64,000 bases of DNA, taken from assembly GCF_050574275.1 (NCBI RefSeq), contig NZ_CP192260.1:2108001-2172000 (forward strand), given 5' to 3'. Numbering within the stretch: the stretch's first letter is position 1; every line of letters starts with the position of its first letter. The DNA comes from Virgibacillus_F flavescens. Lineage in GTDB: Bacteria > Bacillota > Bacilli > Bacillales > Amphibacillaceae. Under the pieces are notes generated by a model. That model worked only from the letters and a program-made list of their open reading frames with translations. It did no database searches and was not told the DNA's origin. This document shows, one piece after another, positions 34,450 through 43,497 of the stretch. The translations under genes and the position numbers were made by a program.

Positions 34450-37092
34450 ATGAAACAACTATCGTCTGCAGACGTAAGACAAATGTTTATCGATTTTTTT
34501 AAAGAAAAAGGTCATCAGGTTGAACCAAGTGCATCACTTGTTCCAGTAGAAGACCCAACATTACTATGGATTAACAGTGGAGTTGCTACGCTGAAGAAAT
34601 ACTTTGATGGTCGGGTAATTCCAGAAAACCCACGGTTAGTCAATGCACAAAAATCAATTCGAACGAATGATATTGAAAATGTAGGGTTCACCGCAAGACA
34701 CCATACATTCTTTGAGATGCTTGGAAATTTCTCGATAGGCGATTACTTCAAGAAAGAAGCAATTGAATGGGGATGGGAATTTTTAACAAGCGCGGAGTGG
34801 ATAGGGTTTGACCCGAAACTTCTAGCTGTTACCGTTCATCCAGAAGATGATGAAGCGTATGATATCTGGCTGAATGATATTAAATTACCCGAGAAACAAA
34901 TCATTCGATTAGAAGAAAATTTCTGGGACATTGGCGAAGGACCAAGCGGGCCAAATACTGAGATCTTTTATGATCGAGGTGAAAAATATGGTGATGATCC
35001 GAGTGATCCTGAATTATATCCTGGAGGCGAAAATGACAGGTATCTGGAAATATGGAATTTAGTGTTTTCTCAATTCAACCATAATCCTGATGATACTTAT
35101 ACACCTTTACCAAAGAAAAATATTGATACAGGAATGGGCCTTGAGCGTATGGTATGCGTAATCCAGGATGCACCTACGAATTTTGAAACTGATCTATTTA
35201 TGCCGATTATTAAACAAGTAGAAGAATACGCAAATGTATCTTATGGAACGGACAGTGAAACAGATACTGCTTTTAAAGTCATTGCAGATCATATCAGAAC
35301 TGTTACGTTTGCCATTGGTGACAGTGCAATTCCATCGAACGAGGGCCGTGGATATGTGTTGCGCAGGCTATTACGCCGAGCAGTCCGTTTTGCTAAACAA
35401 ATTGGAATTGAAAAACCCTTTATGTTTAATTTAGTGCCAATCGTAGGAAATATTATGAAAGATTTCTATCCTGAAGTCTTAAGTCAACAGAAGCATATAC
35501 AAAATGTTGTGAAGCTTGAAGAAGAACGATTCCTTGAAACATTGCATGATGGGTTGGAAATACTTAATAGTATTATGGAAATAGAAAAAAACAAAGGGAA
35601 TTCTGTTTTCCCTGGGGAAGAAGCATTTCGATTATATGACACGTATGGCTTCCCAAAAGAATTAACAGAAGAATACGTACAGGAAAAAGGATTTACAATT
35701 GATACAGAAGGTTTTGCACAAGAGATGAAGAATCAGCGGGAACGTGCACGAAATGCAAGACAAAAAGTTGATTCCATGCACGTACAGGATGAGGTTTTAA
35801 GTAAGGTTGATCATGAGAGTACTTTTATTGGCTACACTAACGTAGAAACAAAAACAACAATCACCCAGATTATAAAAGATAAAGAATTTGTCGATTCCTT
35901 GCAGCCGGGTGATGAGGCAATCGTATTTTTACAGGAAACTCCTTTTTACGCTGAAAGTGGTGGACAAGTAGCAGATAACGGGTGGATATACGCAGATGAC
36001 GCTTCTATGTATGTCGGTGATGTTCAAAAGGCACCTAAAGGTCAAAATATCCACCGAGTAACAGTAAAAGAAGGAACCTTTAAGATCAATCAACAAGTCT
36101 CAGCCTCTGTTGACGACAGCTTCCGTAACGGAGTTATTAAAAATCATACCGCTACACACCTCTTACATCAGGCTTTAAAAGATGTATTAGGTAATCATGT
36201 AAACCAGGCTGGCTCAATGGTAACACCAGAAAGATTACGTTTTGACTTCTCTCATTTTGGTTCTGTCACGGAAGATGAACTGAAACAAATTGAAACACAA
36301 GTGAACGAAAAGATCTGGCTTTCATTACCGTTGTTAATAGAAAACAAAGCAATAGCTGATGCAAAAGAAATGGGAGCTATGGCATTATTCGGTGAGAAGT
36401 ATGGCGATATCGTCCGGGTAGTTCAAATTGGCGATTATAGTATCGAGCTTTGTGGAGGATGTCATGTTAGAAATACGTCGGAGATCGGATTATTTAAAAT
36501 TGTAAATGAAACCGGAATTGGCGCAGGAACGCGTAGAATTGAAGCAGTTTCAAGTAAGCAGGCATATCACTTTATTAATGATAAAATGGATATATTAAAA
36601 GCGACTGGTCAATTACTAAAGACAAATCAGGAAAATGTGCCTGAACGAATAGAAGGAATGTATAAAGAGATTAAGGGACTTCAGAAAGACAATGAATCGT
36701 TAAGTGCAAAGCTAAGCAATCTTGAAGCAACTTCTATTCTTGATCAAATAGAAACAATAAATGAGGTACCATTACTAGCAGAAAAAGTGAATGTAAAAGA
36801 TATGAATCAATTACGTGGTATGGTAGATGATTTAAAGCAAAAGATGAAAACAGGAACAATCTTATTAGCTACAGAAAATAATGGTAAAGTCCAATTAGCT
36901 GCTGGAGTTTCGAAGGATTTAATTGATAAAGGTCTGCATGCTGGTAATCTAATCAAAGGTGCTGCACAAATATGCGGCGGTGGCGGCGGTGGCCGTCCAG
37001 ACATGGCTCAAGCTGGCGGGAAAGATCCTGATAAAATTAACGATGCATTAGAATATGCAGTGAATTATATTAAGGAAACATTAACAAAATAG
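34450..37092 (+). CDS. alaS: Alanyl-tRNA synthetase
   Basis: 880 residues. The class II catalytic core is at the N-terminus (MKQLSSADVRQMFIDFF, FFEMLGNFSIGDYF). The editing domain has the zinc-binding HTATHLLHQAL near 563-573 and CGGCHVRNTSEIG near 665-677. A coiled coil and the glycine-rich C-Ala domain (CGGGGGGRPDMAQAGG) follow. Everything needed for charging and for Ser/Gly editing is visible. ATG 34450 follows AGGAGG. It is controlled by the T-box. Confidence 0.98.
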   Translation: MKQLSSADVRQMFIDFFKEKGHQVEPSASLVPVEDPTLLWINSGVATLKKYFDGRVIPENPRLVNAQKSIRTNDIENVGFTARHHTFFEMLGNFSIGDYFKKEAIEWGWEFLTSAEWIGFDPKLLAVTVHPEDDEAYDIWLNDIKLPEKQIIRLEENFWDIGEGPSGPNTEIFYDRGEKYGDDPSDPELYPGGENDRYLEIWNLVFSQFNHNPDDTYTPLPKKNIDTGMGLERMVCVIQDAPTNFETDLFMPIIKQVEEYANVSYGTDSETDTAFKVIADHIRTVTFAIGDSAIPSNEGRGYVLRRLLRRAVRFAKQIGIEKPFMFNLVPIVGNIMKDFYPEVLSQQKHIQNVVKLEEERFLETLHDGLEILNSIMEIEKNKGNSVFPGEEAFRLYDTYGFPKELTEEYVQEKGFTIDTEGFAQEMKNQRERARNARQKVDSMHVQDEVLSKVDHESTFIGYTNVETKTTITQIIKDKEFVDSLQPGDEAIVFLQETPFYAESGGQVADNGWIYADDASMYVGDVQKAPKGQNIHRVTVKEGTFKINQQVSASVDDSFRNGVIKNHTATHLLHQALKDVLGNHVNQAGSMVTPERLRFDFSHFGSVTEDELKQIETQVNEKIWLSLPLLIENKAIADAKEMGAMALFGEKYGDIVRVVQIGDYSIELCGGCHVRNTSEIGLFKIVNETGIGAGTRRIEAVSSKQAYHFINDKMDILKATGQLLKTNQENVPERIEGMYKEIKGLQKDNESLSAKLSNLEATSILDQIETINEVPLLAEKVNVKDMNQLRGMVDDLKQKMKTGTILLATENNGKVQLAAGVSKDLIDKGLHAGNLIKGAAQICGGGGGGRPDMAQAGGKDPDKINDALEYAVNYIKETLTK

Positions 37093-37187
37093 TCTCTGCG
37101 TATGTACAGGAGTAGAAAATGATATAATATTACGTACAAACATGTTAAGATGATGTCAGAAGACAAAACTTGGAATGAGGTGTCACT

Positions 37188-37451
37188 ATGAGCTCTATTG
37201 ATAAGACAATGAAATTTAATTTTTCGGAAGAACCATTTGATCAGGATATTAAAAAAATATTGTTTACAGTACATGAGGCACTTAGGGAAAAAGGGTATAA
37301 TCCAATAAATCAAATTGTGGGTTATTTACTTTCTGGTGACCCTGCGTATATACCAAGACATAATGATGCCCGTAACTTAATCCGAAAGCTAGAAAGAGAT
37401 GAGTTAATTGAAGAGCTAGTTAAGTTTTATCTAGAACATCAAGAGGAATAA
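37188..37451 (+). CDS. yrzL: IreB family regulatory phosphoprotein (YrzL)
   Basis: 87 residues matching the IreB/UPF0297 pattern: KTMKFNF-like DKTMKFNF, EALREKGYNPINQIVGYLLSGDPAYIPRHNDAR. The Enterococcus member IreB is phosphorylated by the PASTA kinase IreK and tunes cephalosporin tolerance. Its role in bacilli is little known. ATG 37188 follows GAGGTG. It is the first gene of the compact yrzL-ruvX-yrzB operon (3- and 16-base gaps), conserved downstream of alaS. Confidence 0.95.
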   Translation: MSSIDKTMKFNFSEEPFDQDIKKILFTVHEALREKGYNPINQIVGYLLSGDPAYIPRHNDARNLIRKLERDELIEELVKFYLEHQEE

Positions 37452-37454
37452 CAG

Positions 37455-37868
37455 ATGAAAATACTAGGTTTGGATGTGGGCTCAAAAACGATAGGTGTTG
37501 CAGTGAGCGATGACCTGGGTTGGACCGCCCAGGGAATTACAACAATTAAATGGAATGAAAATGATCGGAAATCGGCAGATGCTGCGCTCAAAACAATTAT
37601 TGATCAGTACGAGGTTGAAAAAGTTGTTATAGGTCTCCCTAAACACATGAATGGCAGCATAGGCGAACGTGGTGAAGCCTCTATAGTCTACGCGAAGCAT
37701 GTTGAGAAGATTCACAAAATACCAACTGACTTATGGGATGAACGATTAACAACCGTAGCGGCAGAACGTGTTTTATTAGAAGCAGATATGAGTAGAAAAA
37801 AGAGAAAAAAGATCATTGACAAAATGGCAGCTGTAATGATTTTACAGGGCTACTTAGACAAAAAATAA
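37455..37868 (+). CDS. ruvX: Pre-16S rRNA nuclease, YqgF/RuvX family
   Basis: 137 residues with an RNase H-like fold: MKILGLDVGSKTIGVAVSD at the N-terminus (first catalytic Asp at residue 6), VVIGLPKHMNGSIGERG, DERLTTVAAERVL and DKMAAVMILQGYL. The family matures the 5' end of 16S rRNA and was earlier called a putative Holliday junction resolvase. ATG 37455 starts 3 bases after yrzL. Confidence 0.95.
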   Translation: MKILGLDVGSKTIGVAVSDDLGWTAQGITTIKWNENDRKSADAALKTIIDQYEVEKVVIGLPKHMNGSIGERGEASIVYAKHVEKIHKIPTDLWDERLTTVAAERVLLEADMSRKKRKKIIDKMAAVMILQGYLDKK

Positions 37869-37884
37869 TGAAGGAGTGACAGAT

Positions 37885-38172
37885 ATGGCATTAGATGAAA
37901 AAGAACGTATCGTAATCCCTGATGAAAACGGAGAAGAACATCTTTTTGAAGTATTATTCACGTTTGATACAGATGATACAGAACAATCCTATATAGCAGT
38001 AGTACCAGTAGAACAAAAAGATGATGAAGAAGTAGAGGTATACGCATTTAGATATGAAGAAAAAGAAGCAGATGATAATGACTTGTCGTTATTCCCAATT
38101 GAGTCTGATGAAGAGTGGGAAATGGTCGAAGAAATGTTAAATACGCTTGCAGATGAGGAATCGGACCAGTAA
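37885..38172 (+). CDS. yrzB: DUF1292 protein YrzB
   Basis: 95 residues from ATG 37885, eight bases after AAGGAG. An earlier in-frame GTG lies within that ribosome site. The protein is very acidic, with the family pattern IVIPDENGEEHLFEVLFTF and a YAFRYEE core. It is cytoplasmic and its function is unknown. It is the third gene of the yrzL-ruvX-yrzB operon, and a hairpin terminator follows. Confidence 0.92.
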   Translation: MALDEKERIVIPDENGEEHLFEVLFTFDTDDTEQSYIAVVPVEQKDDEEVEVYAFRYEEKEADDNDLSLFPIESDEEWEMVEEMLNTLADEESDQ

Positions 38173-38194
38173 ATTATTTAAATGAAAAAGTATA

Positions 38195-38230
38195 AAAAGA
38201 GCTGGTGTCTTATGACATCAGTTCTTTTAT
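38195..38230 (+). terminator. Terminator of the yrzL-ruvX-yrzB operon
   Basis: The stem AAAGAGCTGGTGTC / GACATCAGTTCTTTT with a 3-base loop and one mismatch ends in a T tract. Confidence 0.75.
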
Positions 38231-38327
38231 TGCTCACTTTTTCGTCACTATTATACATAATTCTTTTTTAATCATAGATATTCTATTTCATTTTTAGTAT
38301 AATATAGCGGATGAGAGGAGTTAGTAT

Positions 38328-39446
38328 ATGTTCAAGAAGAAAGAACCAGGCAGTTATACGGACAACCTGATCAAACGTTCAGAAGACGCAAGAACCGTTC
38401 GTAAAATTGTAACGATCGTAATCATTTCATTAGTTTTAATTCTCCTAGTAGGAGGAATTTCTGGGTATGTATACGTAAAATCAGCCCTTGAACCAGTAAA
38501 CCCTGGAAGTGATAAAGAAATAAATGTTGAAATCCCAATGGGATCTTCTACATCTGATATAGCGACTATTCTTGAAGATAAAGGCGTTATTAAAGATGCA
38601 CGTGTCTTTCGTTTTTACATAAAATTTAAAAATGAATCAAATTTTCAGGCTGGAAATTACACATTCACGGCTAGTATGACATTGGATGAAATTATTGAAG
38701 CATTAAAAAATGGAAAAGTTTTAAAAGAAGCGAAATATAATATTACCATTCCTGAAGGCAAAACAATTAATCAAATTGCTGAAATTTACTCGAAAAAGTT
38801 ACCATTCAGTAAAGAAGATTTTTTAAATAAAGTGAATAATGTAGAGTACGTAGAGACACTGATTGATAAGCATCCATCTATATTGACTGATGTCATTTTA
38901 AATCCTGATATCCGTACGCCGCTGGAAGGGTATTTATTCGCTGCAACCTATAATTTCTATGAAGAAAAACCTACTGTAGAATCTGTAGTGGAAAAAATGC
39001 TGAGTAAGACTGAAGCGGTTGTTACACCATACTTGGACTCAATTGCTGCAAGAGATCTAACGGTACACAAGGCTTTTACAATGGCTTCTTTATTAGAAAA
39101 TGAAGCAAGAACAATTGAACAAAGAAAGAAAATTGCTGGTGTATTCTATAATCGTCTAGAAACGGGTATGGCACTGCAAACAGATCCAACTGTATTGTAT
39201 GCATTAGGTGGTCATAAGAAAAAAGTTCTATTAGAAGACTTGGAAGTAGAATCTCCGTATAACACCTATTATATCGACACACTTCCTATAGGGCCGATTT
39301 CGAATTTTGCAGAGAATTCATTGGAAGCTGCTCTTAATCCAGAAGAATCAGAGAATCTCTTTTTCCTTCATGACGATCAAGGGAACATTCATTATTCTGA
39401 AACACATGAAAAACATTTAGAGCTTAAAGAAAAATATATTAAATAA
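38328..39446 (+). CDS. mltG: Endolytic murein transglycosylase MltG (YrrL)
   Basis: 372 residues. A cytoplasmic N-terminus is followed by one membrane helix (about 27-50), a LysM-like segment and the YceG catalytic domain. The catalytic glutamate is in ASLLENEARTIEQRKKIAGV (Glu about 257), followed by FYNRLETGMALQTDPTVLYALG. MltG cuts nascent glycan strands and sets their length at the membrane. ATG 38328 follows GAGGAG. TATAAT at 38298-38303 is a -10 candidate without a clear -35. Confidence 0.95.
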   Translation: MFKKKEPGSYTDNLIKRSEDARTVRKIVTIVIISLVLILLVGGISGYVYVKSALEPVNPGSDKEINVEIPMGSSTSDIATILEDKGVIKDARVFRFYIKFKNESNFQAGNYTFTASMTLDEIIEALKNGKVLKEAKYNITIPEGKTINQIAEIYSKKLPFSKEDFLNKVNNVEYVETLIDKHPSILTDVILNPDIRTPLEGYLFAATYNFYEEKPTVESVVEKMLSKTEAVVTPYLDSIAARDLTVHKAFTMASLLENEARTIEQRKKIAGVFYNRLETGMALQTDPTVLYALGGHKKKVLLEDLEVESPYNTYYIDTLPIGPISNFAENSLEAALNPEESENLFFLHDDQGNIHYSETHEKHLELKEKYIK

Positions 39447-39449
39447 CTG

Positions 39450-39614
39450 AACTTTCGCAGACTGAAATAGATAAATAAGCCGTAATATCTCTATACTGCG
39501 ACTTAACTTTATTTTTATTTCCAAATAAGTGTTCTGAAGCTGCCGTCCAGGATCGCTGCTGGCATATCGCAGCATCTCAAGGTGGTAAGTTATTTCGCAG
39601 TTTCCATCTATTAC
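39450..39614 (-). repeat. Family-2 intergenic repeat, short copy
   Basis: One end reads AACTTTCGCAGA (39450-39461). The complement of 39541-39562 (CAGCGATCCTGGACGGC) matches 60600-60625. The complement of the stretch near 39493-39510 matches CGCAGTATAGAGA near 60658, and the complement of 39590-39614 (AATAGATGGAAACTG) matches 59900. It lacks the ~600-base interior of the copy at 59.9-60.7 kb. No coding potential is seen. A 12-base palindrome GTAACTAGTTAC follows at 39621-39632. Confidence 0.7.
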
Positions 39615-39705
39615 GACATAGTAACTAGTTACAATATGAATAGAGTGTGCTTAGTCAAGTGCCATATTTCAAGCTATGTACGAAAGTTTAGTTATATAAC
39701 CTATT

Positions 39706-39745
39706 ACGGAAGTGTGAATGAAAGTTCACATTTTCCGTTTTTTTG
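39706..39745 (+). terminator. Terminator-like hairpin before trmR
   Basis: ACGGAAGTGTGAA / TTCACATTTTCCGT arms are followed by seven T residues. It may end mltG transcripts 260 bases after the stop. It also lies only 35 bases before the trmR start, with no room for a promoter between, so it may instead be an attenuator in the trmR leader. Confidence 0.7.
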
Positions 39746-39779
39746 CATAAAAGTTTCCTGATTAGGAAGGAGCATTATC

Positions 39780-40418
39780 ATGTTGGATAAAAAATTGAAT
39801 GAATATTTACTTGGGACGATTCCTTCGAATGAGGACTGGGTTGAGAACTTAGAAACATATGCAAAAGAAAATGATGTACCAATTATGGACCCGATTGGCA
39901 TGCAGTTTTTACAACAGCTGATTCGAATTCATAAACCCATGCGAATTCTGGAAATAGGCACAGCGATTGGTTATTCAGCCCTGCGTATGCTTGAAGCAAA
40001 TCCAACTGCGAACATAACTACTATTGAAAGAGATAAAGCACGGTATGATTTTGCAGTAAATGTAATAAAAGAGCAAAATAAAACTTCTCAAATAGAAATC
40101 ATTCATGGTGATGCCTTGGAAGTTGTAAATGAATTAAACGAAAAACACACTTTCGATTTATTGTTTATCGATGCAGCAAAAGGTCAATACCAACGATTTT
40201 TTGAATTGTATAGCCCAATCATTCGAAAAGGTGGATTAATTATATCTGATAATGTATTATTCAAAGGGTATGTTGCAAACCCAAGTGAAAAACCGCACAG
40301 GTTAACAAAGATTGCAAACAAAATTAAAGCATATAATCAGTGGCTAATAGAAAAAGAAGAATTTCATACATCCATTGTTCCGGTTGGTGATGGAGTTGCC
40401 ATTACCATCAAAAATTAA
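39780..40418 (+). CDS. trmR: tRNA 5-hydroxyuridine methyltransferase TrmR (YrrM)
   Basis: 212 residues, an O-methyltransferase-3 type fold. AdoMet motif I is ILEIGTAIGYSALRM near 59-73, the acidic stretch FDLLFIDAAKGQY is near 126-138, and ISDNVLFKG follows. B. subtilis TrmR methylates ho5U34 to mo5U34 in tRNA. ATG 39780 has AGGAAGGAG upstream, and that site can pair with TTTCCT just before it. The hydroxylase genes yrrN and yrrO (trhP1/P2) that follow it in B. subtilis are absent, and udk comes next. Confidence 0.9.
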   Translation: MLDKKLNEYLLGTIPSNEDWVENLETYAKENDVPIMDPIGMQFLQQLIRIHKPMRILEIGTAIGYSALRMLEANPTANITTIERDKARYDFAVNVIKEQNKTSQIEIIHGDALEVVNELNEKHTFDLLFIDAAKGQYQRFFELYSPIIRKGGLIISDNVLFKGYVANPSEKPHRLTKIANKIKAYNQWLIEKEEFHTSIVPVGDGVAITIKN

Positions 40419-40441
40419 AGGTTAAAGGAGTGTAGTGGGAC

Positions 40442-41083
40442 ATGCGAGACAAGCCAGTTGTAATTGGTGTGGCTGGAGGCAGCGGTAGTGGTAAAACAAC
40501 CGTGACGCGGTCCATATGCAAGCGATTTGCAGATAAAACCATACTAGTAATTGAGCAGGATTATTACTATAAAGATCAAAGCCATTTACCGTTTGAAGAA
40601 CGGTTAAACACAAATTACGATCATCCACTTGCTTTTGATAATGATTTGTTAATAGAACACATTCAGGAACTAATGAATGAAAAATCGATTGAGAAGCCTG
40701 TGTATGATTATAAAATTCATACACGTTCAAAGGATTCTATTTTGGTGGAACCAAAAGAAGTGATAATACTGGAAGGAATTTTAATTCTGGAAGATCCTCG
40801 TCTAGTGGATTTGATGGACATAAAAGTTTTTGTAGACACGGATGCTGATATACGGATTATCAGACGAATGATGCGTGATATTAAAGAGCGCGGCAGGTCA
40901 CTGGACTCGGTTATCGACCAGTATGTTAATAATGTCCGTCCTATGCACTTGCAATTTGTTGAACCGACAAAACGGTATGCTAATATCATTATTCCTGAAG
41001 GTGGACAAAACCATGTAGCTATTGATATAATGGCTACTAAAATTGAAAACATATTAGCAAAAAATCAAGCAAATCAATTATAA
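40442..41083 (+). CDS. udk: Uridine kinase
   Basis: 213 residues. The P-loop GVAGGSGSGKTTVTR is at residues 8-22, followed by DYYYKDQS, NYDHPLAFD and the lid segment RMMRDIKERGR. It phosphorylates uridine and cytidine in pyrimidine salvage. ATG 40442 follows AAAGGAG. It starts 23 bases after trmR with no terminator between, so both share a transcript. Confidence 0.96.
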   Translation: MRDKPVVIGVAGGSGSGKTTVTRSICKRFADKTILVIEQDYYYKDQSHLPFEERLNTNYDHPLAFDNDLLIEHIQELMNEKSIEKPVYDYKIHTRSKDSILVEPKEVIILEGILILEDPRLVDLMDIKVFVDTDADIRIIRRMMRDIKERGRSLDSVIDQYVNNVRPMHLQFVEPTKRYANIIIPEGGQNHVAIDIMATKIENILAKNQANQL

Positions 41084-41196
41084 AGCAAGGCATGGTATCA
41101 GATGAAAATGATACGATGTCGTTGTACTTTACGGAAAAGTATTGAAAATTTAAACAAAATCTGCGATAGTTAAGATTAGAGCATATTCACTTAGCC

Positions 41197-41228
41197 GAGC
41201 GCACATACTTGTGCTGCTCATTTTTATA
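41197..41228 (+). terminator. udk terminator
   Basis: A GAGC-GCACA / TGTGC-GCTC stem with one bulged base is followed by ATTTTTA. The preceding 110 bases hold only a weak GTATCA/TGATAC hairpin. Confidence 0.75.
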
Positions 41229-41299
41229 CGTAAATATAAATATAATGTATATAAGGAAATATGTTATTTTTAATTGTAGATAAAAAAGGAGTGTTTTTA

Positions 41300-41776
41300 A
41301 TGGCTGTAGAAAAAAGCTATTATATGACCGAAGAGGGAAAATTAAAATTAGAGAAAGAATTACATCATTTGAAAACAGAACGCAGACAAGAAGTAGTTGA
41401 GCGTATAAAAGTAGCACGAGATTTCGGAGATCTTTCCGAGAACTCAGAGTACGATGCTGCTAAAGATGATCAAGCATTTGTAGAATCACGTATTTCCCAA
41501 GTGGAAAAAATGATTCGTAATTCAGTTATTATTGAAAATGATAACGACAACCCCGATATTGTTTCTCTTGGAAAATCGGTAACGTTTCAAGAGTTACCAA
41601 GTGGTGATGAAGAAACATATACCATTGTTGGTAGTGCAGAAGCAGATCCATTTGAGGGGAAAATTTCAAATGATTCACCAATGGCCAAAAGCCTACTTGG
41701 ACACCAAAAAGGTACTGAAGTTACAGTAGTAACCCCTGGTGGAGACATACAAGTTAAAATAGTAAGTGTAAATTAA
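41300..41776 (+). CDS. greA: Transcription elongation factor GreA
   Basis: 158 residues from ATG 41300, eight bases after AAAAAGGAG. Upstream in-frame codons lack a ribosome site. The N-terminal coiled coil carries the acidic tip (GDLSENSEYDAAKDDQAFVE, about 42-61). The C-terminal FKBP-like domain ends GGDIQVKIVSVN. It enters the RNA polymerase secondary channel and stimulates cleavage of backtracked transcripts. TATAAT at 41241-41246 is a likely -10. Confidence 0.97.
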   Translation: MAVEKSYYMTEEGKLKLEKELHHLKTERRQEVVERIKVARDFGDLSENSEYDAAKDDQAFVESRISQVEKMIRNSVIIENDNDNPDIVSLGKSVTFQELPSGDEETYTIVGSAEADPFEGKISNDSPMAKSLLGHQKGTEVTVVTPGGDIQVKIVSVN

Positions 41777-41793
41777 AATATAAACAGAAACAG

Positions 41794-41824
41794 AAGCGGG
41801 ATAAAATTATCTCGCTTTTTTCAT
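41794..41824 (+). terminator. greA terminator
   Basis: The stem AAGCGGGATA / TATCTCGCTT with a 4-base loop is followed by TTTTTTC. Confidence 0.9.
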
Positions 41825-41956
41825 TTTAAACTTGTTCCTTGCGGAAAAAATATTAATATTAACAAATTAGTCTTATCTAATCATTCTTAACTTTTCATAA
41901 TAATTTAAACTGAAAATATGATATTATATTATCATGTGAGAAGGAGGGGAAATAAT

Positions 41957-42697
41957 ATGGATAATAATTCCAGGTTAAATAAATTTGAAAAACGAAGAAA
42001 GAATACAAAGTCTATTTCTCTTTTTCTAGTAGCTGGTGGTATCTTACTAATTGTATTACTGGCAATGTTTTTTTTCGGTGGAGGAGAAGAAAAGACAAAT
42101 GAAGAGCAACCATCTACCGATACAAAAACTGAAGGTAGCAACAATAATAGTGCGGATGAAAATAATGAATCAAAGAATGAACCAGTTACAGAAGAAAATG
42201 ATGAAGAAGCAAGTGATGAAAATTCGAACACAGAAGATGATGCTGCGAGCGATGATAGTTCAAGTTCAAATGATGAAGCTACGGATGACAGTGACACTCA
42301 AAATGAAAATCCGGACCAGGATACCAATGAGGATGAATCAACTAATTCAGATATAGAACGAGAAACTGTTGAAGGATCTGATAATCCGAATGTTCTAGAA
42401 ACATATACTGCTGATTGGGAGCCTATTGGAACTGAGCAAGAAGGCACTCATACTAAACAATTCGCTGAAGGAACGCAGGATCGAAAAGAGATGGAAGAGG
42501 CAATCCGTGTCGCAACGGGATTAAAACAAGGTGATATGATAACATGGTGGCTCGATAACGGAGGCGGAAATAAAGTGATTGCTACCGCTTCTAATAAAGT
42601 ACAGGATCAAACATACCGTGTATATCTTACTTGGGTAGAGAACGAAGGTTGGAAGCCTACAAAAGTAGAAGTTTTAAAAGAAAACGATAAAGATTAG
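41957..42697 (+). CDS. yrrS: YrrS-like membrane protein with DUF1510 domain
   Basis: 246 residues from ATG 41957, which follows AGAAGGAGGGG. A basic N-terminus (NKFEKRRKNTK) is followed by one membrane helix (about 23-43), then an extremely acidic, Ser/Asn/Asp/Glu-rich linker (about 48-140). A compact C-terminal DUF1510 domain (about 150-240, with MITWWLDNGGGNKV) completes it. It should face outwards. In B. subtilis yrrS follows the PBP gene pbpI, which is absent here. Length and acidity of the linker fit a salt-adapted host, but this is inference. Confidence 0.85.
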   Translation: MDNNSRLNKFEKRRKNTKSISLFLVAGGILLIVLLAMFFFGGGEEKTNEEQPSTDTKTEGSNNNSADENNESKNEPVTEENDEEASDENSNTEDDAASDDSSSSNDEATDDSDTQNENPDQDTNEDESTNSDIERETVEGSDNPNVLETYTADWEPIGTEQEGTHTKQFAEGTQDRKEMEEAIRVATGLKQGDMITWWLDNGGGNKVIATASNKVQDQTYRVYLTWVENEGWKPTKVEVLKENDKD

Positions 42698-42738
42698 ATA
42701 GTAGAAAACAAGTTTGACTAAATCTTGGAGGTAAGCGA

Positions 42739-43428
42739 ATGACAATAGGCATAATCGGTGCTATGGATGAAGAAATAGCACTATTACTTGATAAAATGAC
42801 AATGAAAAAAGAATATACTGTTGCAGATTGTTTATTTATTTCAGGCAATCTAGCAGATAAACCGGTTGTACTATTAAAATCGGGTATCGGAAAAGTAAAT
42901 GCAGCAATGGCCACTACTATTCTCAATGAACGTTTCAATCCGGATTATGTGATAAATACTGGTTCGGCTGGTGGCTTTGATGAGGAACTTGAAATAGGAG
43001 ATATTGTTATTTCTTCACAAGTAGTGCATCATGATGTTGATGTAACTGCGTTCGACTATGCATATGGTCAGGTTCCTGGGATGCCAGCTATGTTTGGTGC
43101 AGATTCACAGCTTGTTGCAGTTGCCACAAAAGCTGTGAAATCGCTTGATGTTAACTCTCGTGAGGGGATCATTGCAACAGGTGACACATTTATGTCAGAT
43201 CCTGACCATGTAAAGCAAGTCAAGGGAAAATTTCCTACTATGATAGCAGCGGAAATGGAAGCTGCAGCAGTTGCTCAAGTTTGTTTTCAGTACAATAAAC
43301 CGTTTGTAATCATTCGTGCACTTTCAGATATTGCGGGGAAAGAGTCATCGGTTTCCTTTGACATATTTTTAGATAAGGCAGCAAAAAATGCAGCCATCTT
43401 AATAATGAAAATGATTAACGATTTGTAA
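42739..43428 (+). CDS. mtnN: 5'-methylthioadenosine/S-adenosylhomocysteine nucleosidase
   Basis: 229 residues. It begins MTIGIIGAMDEEIALL and keeps INTGSAGG, VVISSQVVHHDVDVTAF, the ATGDTFMSDP stretch and EMEAAAVAQVC, with the catalytic aspartate in RALSDIAG. It recycles MTA, SAH and 5'-deoxyadenosine. ATG 42739 follows TTGGAGG. In B. subtilis it lies in yrrT-mtnN-mccA-mccB-yrhC. Here yrrT and mccAB are missing. Confidence 0.97.
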   Translation: MTIGIIGAMDEEIALLLDKMTMKKEYTVADCLFISGNLADKPVVLLKSGIGKVNAAMATTILNERFNPDYVINTGSAGGFDEELEIGDIVISSQVVHHDVDVTAFDYAYGQVPGMPAMFGADSQLVAVATKAVKSLDVNSREGIIATGDTFMSDPDHVKQVKGKFPTMIAAEMEAAAVAQVCFQYNKPFVIIRALSDIAGKESSVSFDIFLDKAAKNAAILIMKMINDL

Positions 43429-43497
43429 GCATTGGCAATAATTGCTTAATAAAAACCCCTTCATTCATGGTACTATTACTGTGGGAGGGATTTTTTT

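Noticed and set aside
36975..37005. GGC/GGT run near the end of alaS as a slippage site or frameshift
   Set aside because: A glycine-rich loop is normal in the C-Ala domain of alanyl-tRNA synthetases, and the frame continues to the expected end.
42051..42356. Met/Lys-rich open frame overlapping yrrS
   Set aside because: It is the shifted reading of the GAT/GAA-rich acidic linker of yrrS, with no ribosome site.
43429..43450. TAAGCA/TGCTTA hairpin after mtnN as a terminator
   Set aside because: Six-base stem with a long loop and no T run.
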